DNA of 39,061 nucleotides from an uncultured Blautia sp. (GTDB taxonomy: Bacteria > Bacillota > Clostridia > Lachnospirales > Lachnospiraceae), in the NCBI GenBank assembly GCA_944384185.1, contig CALWSM010000005.1:1-39061 (forward strand), written 5' to 3'. Numbering within the stretch: position 1 is the stretch's first letter; each line of letters begins with the position of its first letter. The notes below the pieces were generated by a model. The model ran no database searches and was not told the DNA's origin. It saw nothing but the letters and a program-made list of their open reading frames with translations. Both the position numbers and the translations under genes were made by a program. Below are positions 7,746-15,215 of the stretch, one piece after another.

Positions 7746-9273
7746 ATTTCTTCAGCACCTCCATTACTTTCTGTACAGTTTTTGTATACTGCTCTGGTTT
7801 ATATGCGGTCCGCACCTGCAAATTATTCTTATTTACATATGCAACGCCATTGAGACTATAGTATCGTTCAAAACGCCCTCCCCACACTGTTTCGGATACT
7901 ATTGCATTCTGAACAAAAGATTTTGCGTCACTAAACGTCACGTTATGACTGCGTTCTTTATTGATATGTTCATCGTCAAAACTCAATGCAGAAATATCTA
8001 TCTTTGTTGGCGTTGTATGTATTACACCTCGTAGTCCGGCACTCTTTAACTCTGACTTTAGTATATCATTTTTCGCGGCTTTTGCAATTACTCTTTTGTA
8101 CGTATTTTTATTTGGAGCAATTCTTCCACGCATATCCAGATATATCCGGTCGCGTTCTTGCTTCAAGCCCATCTTTCTGGAAAATCTGGCGTATTCGTTT
8201 AGCTGTCCCTGATACTTTGCCCTGGCAATGGTGATCTCTTCCGGATCTGCACCGCCGGCCTGCAGAAGTTGTACCTTTTCCCGCTGTGCCCGCATGGCCG
8301 TTTCCATCTGACGCTGCCGCTGCTTCGCTTCATACAGAGTATAGGTCTTTCCATGGTACTCTTTCGGAGTATTCTCTTCCATGTTCTTCTGCGCCAGCCA
8401 TTCATCCGACCACTGCCGTTCTGATATTCCCATGATGAAAGGATACCGTTCATGATAGCAATTAATTCCCTCCAGGCCCGTCACCGTGCCAAGTCCGCAG
8501 ACCGTTACCAGCTGCTGGCTGCTCCATACCTTTCCTTGCCAGACCTGGTGAGTAGGCCGGGCACCGGAATGCCAGGCTACTTCAAAGTAATCCGTCTGAA
8601 GCTTCTGCGCATTGTAGTCTGATACGTGTCCGGTCAGCTGGGTAATGCCCGTCATGACCGCCCTTCTGGCAGCCACATCCACACGGTTGGCCCTTCCCGA
8701 TGCGTAATCGATCTGGCGCAAGCCGCTGTTAGTCAGCTGCGTCACAACCCGACGCAGCGCGCTGTTATAATCAAAGGCTCCTGAAATAATATCCAAACAG
8801 GCAGCATCCAGATACTTTTGATAAACCTCTGCCAGCGGCGTCAGCACTCGCTTTCCGTCCCCGTAGTCCAGGTAAAACCCTAAAGACTGGGTAATGTTCT
8901 GCAGCTCTGCGTCTGTCTGCTGGATGATTGCGTCCGTCAGCTGCTGCAGCTGAACATTCTCCTCATATGGGATATACTCCGCGTTGATCTGTCCGTATAC
9001 ATCCTTATTCCGGACGTATTCCCAGTCTATGACCTGATCATACAACTCGAACATTTCCGGATAAGAAGCATTCAGCGCTTCTTTAATCATTTTTTCAATA
9101 TCTTCTGATGAATTCCCAAGGATCAGCAGCCGGTTGATCTGCCAGTCTGCTGTACTGGTGATCTCCCCGGCTTTTTTGATTCTGCGGATAATATCTTCCA
9201 TGATCCGCAGTTCCAGATCCGAAAAGTTTTTTACGATCTGGCCGGAAAGCTTTTCTTTGTATTCCTGGTTCAT
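7738..9273 (-). CDS. MuF-type minor head protein with C-terminal toxin-like nuclease domain, 511 aa
   Basis: Residues about 1-330 match minor capsid protein 2 / MuF proteins that sit with the portal inside the head (TDYFEVAWHSGARPTHQVWQ and GINCYHERYPFIMGISERQW are typical). Residues about 426-511 form a separate domain: SFDDEHINKERSHNVTFSDA, then SETVWGGRFERYYS and a final VRTAYKPEQY. This resembles the PBECR group (Barnase/EndoU/Colicin E5-D/RelE-like nucleases) found fused to MuF proteins in temperate phages; candidate active residues are His436, Arg441 and Arg488-Thr489. The start overlaps the portal stop (ATGA). The toxin call is from family memory and needs a profile search. Confidence 0.85.
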   Translation of the reverse strand: MNQEYKEKLSGQIVKNFSDLELRIMEDIIRRIKKAGEITSTADWQINRLLILGNSSEDIEKMIKEALNASYPEMFELYDQVIDWEYVRNKDVYGQINAEYIPYEENVQLQQLTDAIIQQTDAELQNITQSLGFYLDYGDGKRVLTPLAEVYQKYLDAACLDIISGAFDYNSALRRVVTQLTNSGLRQIDYASGRANRVDVAARRAVMTGITQLTGHVSDYNAQKLQTDYFEVAWHSGARPTHQVWQGKVWSSQQLVTVCGLGTVTGLEGINCYHERYPFIMGISERQWSDEWLAQKNMEENTPKEYHGKTYTLYEAKQRQRQMETAMRAQREKVQLLQAGGADPEEITIARAKYQGQLNEYARFSRKMGLKQERDRIYLDMRGRIAPNKNTYKRVIAKAAKNDILKSELKSAGLRGVIHTTPTKIDISALSFDDEHINKERSHNVTFSDAKSFVQNAIVSETVWGGRFERYYSLNGVAYVNKNNLQVRTAYKPEQYTKTVQKVMEVLKKYG

Positions 9274-10679
9274 TCAATCACCTGGTTCTGCTCCGGAAGA
9301 TTCTTCTGTGCTTCTTCCAGCGTCTCCCCATACCACTTTGCCCGGTATTCATCATGCCGCATAACTCCCATGCTCATATCCGTTCGGTCTGTGGAGCGTT
9401 CCGCCTGCTTATCTTCGATGATGGAATCGTCAAAATCAATAACAATCTCCGATTCGGGATCCGTCTGAATATTCAATTTCTGCCCCAGCCTGGCGATGAT
9501 ACAGATCAGTTCTTCCAGAACAGACCGCAGCACAATTTCATGCTTCTTCAATGACCGGAACATATCAGAATTTTCACTGATGATCTGTGTGGCGGTCTGC
9601 ACGCTGCCATTATCAAAGCGATAGTGATTCTGTCCGAATCCGCACTTTACCGACAGGAAATTCAGATTATCGTTAATTCCTTTCTCATGAGCATCCGACC
9701 GAAGGTTCATATCAATCTCTGTGATGGGCTTTCCGCCATCCTTCAGGCTATCTTCCGGCAGCTGATAAAATGTGACATCGTTTGGATCAAAAGCCGGATT
9801 GCCAAGCGGATCTGCAAACAGCATCTCCGGCGCAACAAAGATCCTCTTTTTCCCCAGCACAAATTCATTGATGTAGGAATCGTAAATCGTATCCAGGCCT
9901 TGCAGCACATCAATGGAATTGGCAAAGATCGCAATCCCCATTGGATTGTCTTTGCTGTAGTTGTTCACGATGTTCAGCCGGTCAATCACGAACTGCCTCT
10001 CACTTGATCCGGTTTCCATTCGAGGGGACAGACCGGAAAAAGCTTTTAATGTTCCCCAGTTTTCTGGGGGTACCTCCCGGCCGGCTCCGCTCGTGCATTC
10101 TACCACATGATTCTCTATGATGTACTGTTCTCCTTCCAGCTTATGGATCTGGATCTGCGCATAGTTCTTGGTCTCTATCGTTTTATAAAAAACAAAGGCA
10201 CATTCGGATATACAGTTATTCTCCCAAGACAACGGATAAATATCTTCCGCGGACACGAAATTAATTTTTACCTGTCCTTCCCTCATGATTTCACCGGATT
10301 CAGATATCTCAATCGCTTCCAGATAGGGGATGTATGCAGCGGTTCCCGTATAAGCTTTTCGCTCCTGATACTCGTTTCCCATGACCCAGAAGTTATTATC
10401 TTCCATCACCTGCATGACAAACTCATGGGTATTGGTATCCTGAATCGTGATCTGTACCTTTTCATTCAGCAGAAGATCAGCGATATCTTCCGACAACTTC
10501 TTCGCCATGCCCATGCTCAGCCTCCTGCAGTTTACATAATTCTTCCCATTGTAGATCCGGTACCGATGGAACTTCCGAACATTGCCGATATACCAGCTGA
10601 TCCATTCTGAAATTTTTGAATAAAATGACCTCTGCACCGTGGTATACCCAGCTTTTTGCAGATATTTCACAATGTCCAT
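9270..10679 (-). CDS. Portal protein (SPP1 gp6-like), 469 aa
   Basis: The portal forms the dodecameric DNA gate at one capsid vertex. The sequence fits the SPP1 gp6 family: an N-terminal segment MDIVKYLQKAGYTTVQRSFY, a central crown/wing region with NNYSKDNPMGIAIFANSIDV and LQGLDTIYDSYINEFVLGKK, a clip/stem segment around LSVKCGFGQNHYRFDNGSVQ, and a C-terminal helical barrel with ATQIISENSDMFRSLKKHEI. It lies between the terminase and the MuF gene and overlaps the latter by four bases. Length is normal for the family. Confidence 0.92.
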   Translation of the reverse strand: MDIVKYLQKAGYTTVQRSFYSKISEWISWYIGNVRKFHRYRIYNGKNYVNCRRLSMGMAKKLSEDIADLLLNEKVQITIQDTNTHEFVMQVMEDNNFWVMGNEYQERKAYTGTAAYIPYLEAIEISESGEIMREGQVKINFVSAEDIYPLSWENNCISECAFVFYKTIETKNYAQIQIHKLEGEQYIIENHVVECTSGAGREVPPENWGTLKAFSGLSPRMETGSSERQFVIDRLNIVNNYSKDNPMGIAIFANSIDVLQGLDTIYDSYINEFVLGKKRIFVAPEMLFADPLGNPAFDPNDVTFYQLPEDSLKDGGKPITEIDMNLRSDAHEKGINDNLNFLSVKCGFGQNHYRFDNGSVQTATQIISENSDMFRSLKKHEIVLRSVLEELICIIARLGQKLNIQTDPESEIVIDFDDSIIEDKQAERSTDRTDMSMGVMRHDEYRAKWYGETLEEAQKNLPEQNQVIE

Positions 10680-10683
10680 GTTG

Positions 10684-12423
10684 TTATTCCTCTCTTTCTC
10701 CTGCCGGCAGGAAGTATTTGATCTTTGACCACAGCCCCATTACCAGATAGCGCCAGGCATCGCAGCAGTGATCATCCACCTTCATCGGCTTTTCTTTTCC
10801 GGCTTCAATCGACTTGGGATCATACTCATAAGTTCCCATTTCCCGGATCAGGTTTTCCTGTTTTTCTGAAACACTCATTACCTGATAAGTTAACAGCTTC
10901 TGCACCCGCTGAATTCCAATGTTTACATCGTTTTCCGCCGGCTTCAGCATGATATTGTACTTCCTTGATTGTACTGCCAACCGCCTGATTTCTTCCGACA
11001 ACCCAGCAGCAGACGGATCAATAAAAACATAAAAATTACTGCATGAGTATGTCTCATGCAGCTGATCCGCAAACTGTATTAAATCTTTCGCATAGTCGGA
11101 AGGGCTTTTCTGTTTTCCCGATTCCCGTCCGGAATGATAATATTCCCCCAGGCCCTCCAGCTGGCGATGGTTAATATTTACCCCGGCCGCCTGATAAGTG
11201 GTAGCGTTTTGCTGGCCATAATCCACACCGATACCGATCAGCTTGTACACCTTTCCTTCCGGTTCTTTTCGGTGACTGTCACTGAACATGTAATAGATCA
11301 GATCGTCTACGCCGATGCATTCTCCCAGCCACACCCAGCGATATAACCGATAATCGGTCTTTGCCAAAAGCTCTGCAGATTCCAACAGCTTTTGTCCCAG
11401 CCATTGAATTGGCACATCCCGGTAATCGATATGCTTCCGGACCGTATCCGGCCGCAATTCCATCTTTTGGCACCAGGCATTGATTGGCGCATTCGGATTC
11501 TTCGGCGGATTGTAAAGATAGACCATGCGAAAGAACTCATTGTTTCCACGAACGAACGTAGCCTCAATATTCGTCAGTTCTTCCTCGCCTTCGCCAACCT
11601 CAAAGAATTCTGTCAGCTCATCCAGCACCACCAGCCGAATCGGCTTATCCTCATCGATGATACCTTTTGTGTCGTCGATACTGTCGGATCCAGAGAAGTA
11701 GATCACATTGCCGGTCCGCTTATGCCGAATCTCCATCGGGGACAACCCGATGTCAAAATCCTCTTTGTTCATGCCAAGACGTCCAATGGCACGAATCATT
11801 TCTTTGTAAACCGTCTTACGCAGCTTATTGTGGCGCTTCCGCAGCACAACAACCGCCGCCGGTTCTTCCGCGGTAATCGTACTGATTGCCAGGATTCCGG
11901 CGAAACTGGATTTTGTACCGGCACGCCCGGAGGTAATGATTTGATGCTCATGATCTGTGTCATCGAACACATCCCACAGTTCTGGGATAATCACATCGTG
12001 CGGATCCACAGTCCCGCGTCCTTTATCCTCTTCCGGCGCTGCCTTTTGGACCTTTTCTTTCTGTGCCTGCATCAGCTGAATTTTTGCAAGCTGCTCTTCC
12101 AGGTCCGAAGCTGATTTTCCTTCCTGCCCGGCATACTGCGCGACGAAGTAGGCTGCCTTCGTGTTTCCCTTCATGGCTGCCTTAATCTGTGCCATTAAAA
12201 GAGCCGATTCTAAAGTACACTCAACACCAAGCGACTCCAGAATCGGCTTATATTCCTCATTCTCTATTTCAGCGGTAAGGAGCATGTTTAAGGTCTTCCG
12301 GAAATCTGCCTTCCGGCGCCTTGCTTCTCCGCTTGCCTTACCACCCATGACAGCTATTTCCCGTTGTTCCTTCGCTGTTCGTTCATGAAATCCATGCCCT
12401 TTTAAGTTCTCTTCATTTGGCAT
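10684..12423 (-). CDS. Terminase, fused small- and large-subunit domains, 579 aa
   Basis: Residues about 140-579 form the large terminase: adenine/Walker A-type SGRAGTKSS (165-173), Walker B RLVVLDE (263-269), coupling-type YNPPKNP, and RNase H-like nuclease acidic residues Asp401 (GVDYGQQNA), Asp469 (FYVFIDPSA) and Asp550/Asp555 (VDDHCCDAW). Residues 1-130 look like a separate DNA-binding small-subunit region: KGGKASGEARRRKAD-type basic start, then AQIKAAMKGNTKAAYFVAQY, followed by a coiled linker. No separate small terminase gene is found upstream, supporting a fusion. The packaging type (headful versus cos) cannot be told directly. Confidence 0.93.
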   Translation of the reverse strand: MPNEENLKGHGFHERTAKEQREIAVMGGKASGEARRRKADFRKTLNMLLTAEIENEEYKPILESLGVECTLESALLMAQIKAAMKGNTKAAYFVAQYAGQEGKSASDLEEQLAKIQLMQAQKEKVQKAAPEEDKGRGTVDPHDVIIPELWDVFDDTDHEHQIITSGRAGTKSSFAGILAISTITAEEPAAVVVLRKRHNKLRKTVYKEMIRAIGRLGMNKEDFDIGLSPMEIRHKRTGNVIYFSGSDSIDDTKGIIDEDKPIRLVVLDELTEFFEVGEGEEELTNIEATFVRGNNEFFRMVYLYNPPKNPNAPINAWCQKMELRPDTVRKHIDYRDVPIQWLGQKLLESAELLAKTDYRLYRWVWLGECIGVDDLIYYMFSDSHRKEPEGKVYKLIGIGVDYGQQNATTYQAAGVNINHRQLEGLGEYYHSGRESGKQKSPSDYAKDLIQFADQLHETYSCSNFYVFIDPSAAGLSEEIRRLAVQSRKYNIMLKPAENDVNIGIQRVQKLLTYQVMSVSEKQENLIREMGTYEYDPKSIEAGKEKPMKVDDHCCDAWRYLVMGLWSKIKYFLPAGEREE

Positions 12424-12438
12424 TTCACCACCTTCAAA

Positions 12439-12993
12439 TCATCTGATTTTTTTATTATTCGGAAATATCATTATTCTCCTATACCTTTTAAACTCCCACC
12501 CATATGCCTTCAATTTCCATCCATAATCTTCCTTTGTAAAAGAAGATTTTACAATTTGTTTATATTTATATCCTGAAGAATTTTTTAAGTAAAAATGAAA
12601 ATCTATATTTAATTCATCTTTTTCCTTTTCTTCCTGATTTAATCCTAAAAATAGTAATACAACTGAAAAATCCTTTCCGTTAGAAAAAATAGTTCCTATG
12701 TTTTTAGAAATATCAATTCTATTCTCAATATGAATTTCTGTTCTTAATAACGCAACAGCATCATCACCTATATTTTTAAATTTAATCGGATTTTCAAAAT
12801 TATATATCCATGCTGGTACTGTAGGCTGTGTCTCTCCTTCACTAAAATCATTTAAACCGTTATTACGATATGCTATTTTGAAATATCCTTTTTTGGCTGC
12901 ACGAATTCGTCTTTTCTCTCTTATATCTGAAGTACATTGAATTATTAAAATTAAAACTTGAATTATTAATAGTATAAATTGAGTCTTATCCAT
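12439..12993 (-). CDS. AT-rich membrane-anchored cargo protein, 184 aa
   Basis: The protein has one N-terminal membrane helix (TQFILLIIQVLILIIQ) followed by a basic stretch and a soluble domain of about 150 residues, mostly beta-like (IYNFENPIKFKNIGDDAVAL). No family is recognised. Base composition is clearly more AT-rich than the flanking genes, and it has its own TATAAT-like box (13014-13019) and lies just after a terminator, all typical of a horizontally acquired cargo gene (moron). Placement between late regulator and terminase is where accessory genes often insert. A role in superinfection exclusion or host surface change is possible but not shown. Confidence 0.8.
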   Translation of the reverse strand: MDKTQFILLIIQVLILIIQCTSDIREKRRIRAAKKGYFKIAYRNNGLNDFSEGETQPTVPAWIYNFENPIKFKNIGDDAVALLRTEIHIENRIDISKNIGTIFSNGKDFSVVLLFLGLNQEEKEKDELNIDFHFYLKNSSGYKYKQIVKSSFTKEDYGWKLKAYGWEFKRYRRIMIFPNNKKIR

Positions 12994-13013
12994 TCCAATC
13001 CCCCTTATTTTTT

Positions 13014-13019
13014 ATTATA
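13014..13019 (-). promoter_or_regulatory. Possible -10 box for the AT-rich cargo gene
   Basis: A perfect TATAAT (minus strand) lies 20 bases before the cargo gene start, just after the terminator at 13027-13050. No good -35 is visible because that position falls in the terminator stem. It may allow expression from the prophage independent of the late operon. Confidence 0.45.
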
Positions 13020-13026
13020 CAACAAA

Positions 13027-13050
13027 ACACCCCGTATTTCTACAGGGCGT
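13027..13050 (-). terminator. Intrinsic terminator with GAAA tetraloop
   Basis: On the minus strand a 10-bp stem (ACGCCCTGTA pairing with TACGGGGTGT, two G-U pairs) closes a GAAA tetraloop and is followed by TTTTGTTG. It ends transcription coming from the structured region upstream before the cargo gene and terminase. Confidence 0.72.
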
Positions 13051-13353
13051 CTTTCAAAAAATGCATATGAGGGAATTAAGGTACAGCGGCCAGCGCATGG
13101 CAATCACACCAGCCGCCGATCGGAAAGCCTGGACTCGAACCAGGATCTTGCTTACGCTGCTTTACCCGTTAAGCTACATTCCAGTAAGCGGACAGACAGC
13201 CGTCCGCTGTTGCGGTTCTTCCGTGATGTGGGGAGTCGATCACGTACCGCCAGCCGCAACAAAGGTAAATCAGCTGCAGGGTTTTGAGGCTCTGCAGCCG
13301 TTAAGGAGAAATACCGAATGGCAAGTGTAAAAGTAGAAATCCGTTCATCCACT
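13051..13353 (-). ncRNA. Structured late leader or small RNA with several hairpins and a tRNA-like element
   Basis: Between the late promoter and the terminator no credible gene exists, but the minus strand holds a dense series of stems: GCTGCAG/CTGCAGC; a 7-bp GTTGCGG/CCGCAAC stem enclosing CGTGAT/ATCACG; AGCGGAC/GTCCGCT; the tRNA-like element at 13121-13183; and GCGGCTGG/CTGGCCGC with two G-U pairs. With the terminator it would form an RNA of about 330 nt. It may be a free non-coding RNA or a leader whose terminator is overridden to express late genes. No known RNA family was recognised by eye. Confidence 0.55.
13121..13183 (-). ncRNA. tRNA-like element lacking a normal anticodon arm
   Basis: The minus strand shows acceptor-type strands TGGAATG and CTTTCCG (one mismatch), a D-arm GCTT-AACGGGTA-AAGC and a perfect T-arm CCTGG-TTCGAGT-CCAGG. 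Only 14 bases separate the D- and T-arms, where 21-22 are needed; they can form only a tiny GC-GTAA-GC hairpin. It is therefore about nine bases short and cannot act as a normal tRNA. It is either a decayed tRNA or a tRNA mimic. No encoded CCA follows. Confidence 0.6.
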
Positions 13354-13401
13354 TCGGTCATTATAAATACTATCACACAATAAGCGAACATGACCGAACA
13401 T
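13353..13401 (-). promoter_or_regulatory. Probable late promoter with tandem activator repeats
   Basis: A TATAAT lies at 13360-13365 (minus strand) without a good -35. Instead, two ATGTTCG direct repeats 10 bases apart (13395-13401 and 13385-13391) cover the -35 region, and an 8-bp inverted repeat, TTCGGTCA/TGACCGAA (13391-13398 and 13353-13360), flanks the core. This layout suits activation by a phage regulator such as the one encoded directly upstream. Confidence 0.6.
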
Positions 13402-13404
13402 TTC

Positions 13405-13878
13405 TCAAAATAATTCATTTTTTTCCAGATACCGGTTATGCCGCATCCGGCAGCTGTCTTCCGTGTATTTGATTTTCCGTTTTGGAAATCTGCTGTTCAT
13501 AATCATCGCGACTTTACTCCATGTGTAATCGTCTATGTAATACAGCTGAAAGATTTGTCGTAAATCGCTCCTGGGGATTGCATCAATGTAAGTCTCCACC
13601 TGATTCAGCGCCGCAAATAATTCATCCTCCTTGATATGCAGCTTTTCCACTCTTTTTCTTAACATGCTTTTCGCGCTTTCATATGCCGGCACCGGATACC
13701 CGGTAATGCGGATCGGACCGATCGTACCATCCTTGCGGGTCCCCATGACGGTATCAGATACCACCCCTTCCTCTTCAATTCTTCTCAACATCCGCTCACT
13801 GTCTTCTACACGCTTTTTGCAATCCCTGATTTCTTCTTTCAGCTCGCTGTACTGGATCAGCGCATCCTTCAGTTCCAT
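13405..13878 (-). CDS. Late transcription regulator, sigma-region-4 / ArpU-RinA-like, 157 aa
   Basis: The start is taken at ATG 13878, eight bases after GAGGAG; the ATG at 13884 is too close to that site. The first half is a coiled coil (YSELKEEIRDCKKRVEDSER). The C-terminal part resembles sigma factor region 4 helix-turn-helix domains: SDLRQIFQLYYIDDYTWSKV, then a second helix YTEDSCRMRHNRYLEKN. Proteins of this DUF1492/ArpU/RinA type turn on late genes in many Firmicutes phages. It is the last gene of the early chain and is directly followed by the putative late promoter, so it probably controls packaging and structural genes. Confidence 0.8.
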   Translation of the reverse strand: MELKDALIQYSELKEEIRDCKKRVEDSERMLRRIEEEGVVSDTVMGTRKDGTIGPIRITGYPVPAYESAKSMLRKRVEKLHIKEDELFAALNQVETYIDAIPRSDLRQIFQLYYIDDYTWSKVAMIMNSRFPKRKIKYTEDSCRMRHNRYLEKNELF

Positions 13879-13883
13879 TGGCA

Positions 13884-14252
13884 TCACTCCTCTTTTACCC
13901 GTGGGATATACTGTCTCTCCCTGTGATATCTTTCCACCTTCCGTACACGGCCCAGCAATTGCGGCAGCTGATCCAGCACTTTCTTATTCTGTGGATTATC
14001 ACAAAACCGGACGATCTCTTCCAATTCCTCCACAATATCCTTATACCGTCTTCGCTCCAATCGGCTTTTATGAAGCTTCGTACAGATTTTACTTCGCTCT
14101 TTCGCAGACGTCTCAAATTCGATCGCATGAAGGAAGTCCTGAAGCCGCTTCTCTTCTTTGTGCATGCCATCCAGGGAAAAACTGTACAGCTTCCTTACTT
14201 CCGAAAGGAAGTCAGTAAACTGCTTAATTCGCTCCGATACTTCTCCCGTCAT
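13884..14252 (-). CDS. Hypothetical coiled-coil protein, 122 aa
   Basis: The start ATG 14252 overlaps the stop of the preceding gene (TGATG), indicating coupling. The protein is highly charged and helical (MHKEEKRLQDFLHAIEFETS; KSRLERRRYKDIVEELEEIV) with no membrane segments or recognised domain. Its position between small early genes and the late regulator, to which it abuts, suggests an accessory in the early-to-late switch, but that is inference. I do not recognise a family. Confidence 0.7.
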   Translation of the reverse strand: MTGEVSERIKQFTDFLSEVRKLYSFSLDGMHKEEKRLQDFLHAIEFETSAKERSKICTKLHKSRLERRRYKDIVEELEEIVRFCDNPQNKKVLDQLPQLLGRVRKVERYHRERQYIPRVKEE

Positions 14253-14437
14253 CACTCCACCCTTTCAAACCGCCTCATGATATGACTCCTAAAATCCGTC
14301 TGATATGGCTGGTGCTCCATCTGCCGGCGGGCAGCTTTCGTATGCCGGTCATGCTCATTGCTTTTCTCGTAATCCATGCAGGCGCGTCTTAGATCGCGGT
14401 CTGCGGTAATTCTCTTCTTTTCACTGTTATCTATCAT
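14252..14437 (-). CDS. Small basic hypothetical protein, 61 aa
   Basis: A 61-residue, strongly basic and His/Arg-rich protein begins MIDNSEKKRITADRDLRRAC and includes KAARRQMEHQPYQ. It is joined to both neighbours by short overlaps (11 bases upstream, one base downstream), supporting that it is translated as part of the operon. The charge could suit nucleic-acid binding. No family is recognised. Confidence 0.6.
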   Translation of the reverse strand: MIDNSEKKRITADRDLRRACMDYEKSNEHDRHTKAARRQMEHQPYQTDFRSHIMRRFERVE

Positions 14438-14846
14438 GATTATTCCTTTCTGGTCTGTATGGCTCTGGCTTCTCTCTCCAAGCGATGACCCTTTCCGATA
14501 AAAACTCGTTTATCGGGTTTCCTTGGTAGTTGTCAGCCCAGTAATGCACTCCGTCAACATAATGTTGTTGGCCAGATAAGTGAACTCCGCTCAAGAACTC
14601 CCATCTAACACTGACGTATTCCTCATGCCCGTCTATGATAGTTAAGTCATATACTCCTTCTTCTTTTGGCAATCCATATTTCTCCGTTGGAATCCAGCCG
14701 TCATTCATGTGCTTGCGGATGATTTCTTTTGCTATATTTAGCCCATAGCAAAGGTCAGTAAGATCTTCTGTTATTAATTCAGGATTTGAGCCATAGCGAT
14801 CTATTGTTTCATCTATCTCTTCCAGAATCTTCTCTAATTCCTGCAT
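14427..14846 (-). CDS. DUF551-domain protein, 139 aa
   Basis: The C-terminal two thirds resemble DUF551: GWIPTEKYGLPKEEGVYDLT opens the domain and VIAWREKPEPY closes it. The N-terminal 45 residues are helical (MQELEKILEEIDETIDRYGS). DUF551 proteins are common in phages and prophages, with unknown function. The gene overlaps the preceding one by 13 bases; an AAGGAGG lies about 13 bases before the start, somewhat far. Confidence 0.78.
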   Translation of the reverse strand: MQELEKILEEIDETIDRYGSNPELITEDLTDLCYGLNIAKEIIRKHMNDGWIPTEKYGLPKEEGVYDLTIIDGHEEYVSVRWEFLSGVHLSGQQHYVDGVHYWADNYQGNPINEFLSERVIAWREKPEPYRPERNNHDR

Positions 14847-15118
14847 ATCAGTTCATCCAACCTCCTTCTTACTCCTTCGGCTCCACAATAACTGATGATT
14901 TCGTCTAAAAGTTCGTCCAGGAAATACACTGGCGTTTCTTTCTCTGGATCCTCCCACTCGTCTGCGGAACAGTCAAATACTATTGCGAATTTGTACCCCT
15001 GCCCGCCGTATCTCATGTATAATTCTTCATGTATTTTCTGCGGATTGGCATCCTTTCCCTTTATCCAGATTGGATATATTCCGAATCTATCCGCCCTTTC
15101 CTCTTCGATTATCTTCAT
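14834..15118 (-). CDS. Hypothetical protein, 94 aa
   Basis: The start is ATG 15118, after AGGGAGGACTAAT; the longer frame from 15151 runs into the upstream gene. The protein begins MKIIEEERADRFGIYPIWIK and has an aromatic, beta-like middle (YMRYGGQGYKFAIVFDCSAD) and a helical C-terminus. No family is recognised. The start lies next to the stop of the tiny DUF3789 gene, whose last codons contain the ribosome site, so the two are probably translated together. Confidence 0.7.
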   Translation of the reverse strand: MKIIEEERADRFGIYPIWIKGKDANPQKIHEELYMRYGGQGYKFAIVFDCSADEWEDPEKETPVYFLDELLDEIISYCGAEGVRRRLDELICRN

Positions 15119-15119
15119 A

Positions 15120-15215
15120 TTAGTCCTCCCTATCCTTCGCCATCGCCACAAGCACCATCACCGCAATACCAGCAGCTGCACCGCCGATCAAGCCTAAAAT
15201 AAATGTTAAAATCAT
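15120..15215 (-). CDS. DUF3789-type single-pass membrane peptide, 31 aa
   Basis: A 31-aa peptide starts at ATG 15215 after GGAGGAGAAGGA. It has one glycine/alanine-rich membrane helix (LTFILGLIGGAAAGIAVMVL) and a short charged tail, AKDRED. This matches DUF3789, tiny phage membrane proteins of unknown function whose pattern is a hydrophobic helix followed by a charged end. It overlaps the preceding stop by four bases, so translation is coupled. It may be part of a membrane complex or a lysis/exclusion accessory; nothing in the sequence decides. Confidence 0.72.
   Translation of the reverse strand: MILTFILGLIGGAAAGIAVMVLVAMAKDRED

Noticed and set aside
11392..12114. 240-codon plus-strand open frame
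   Set aside because: Antisense to the terminase ATPase; shadow of its codon pattern.
13201..13260. 7-bp stem region considered as a second tRNA
   Set aside because: The enclosed sequence lacks D-arm and T-arm consensus (no TTCRA loop), so only a nested hairpin is supported.
12979..13330. Plus-strand open frames across the structured region
   Set aside because: They follow stems and the tRNA-like element, lack ribosome sites and do not look like proteins.
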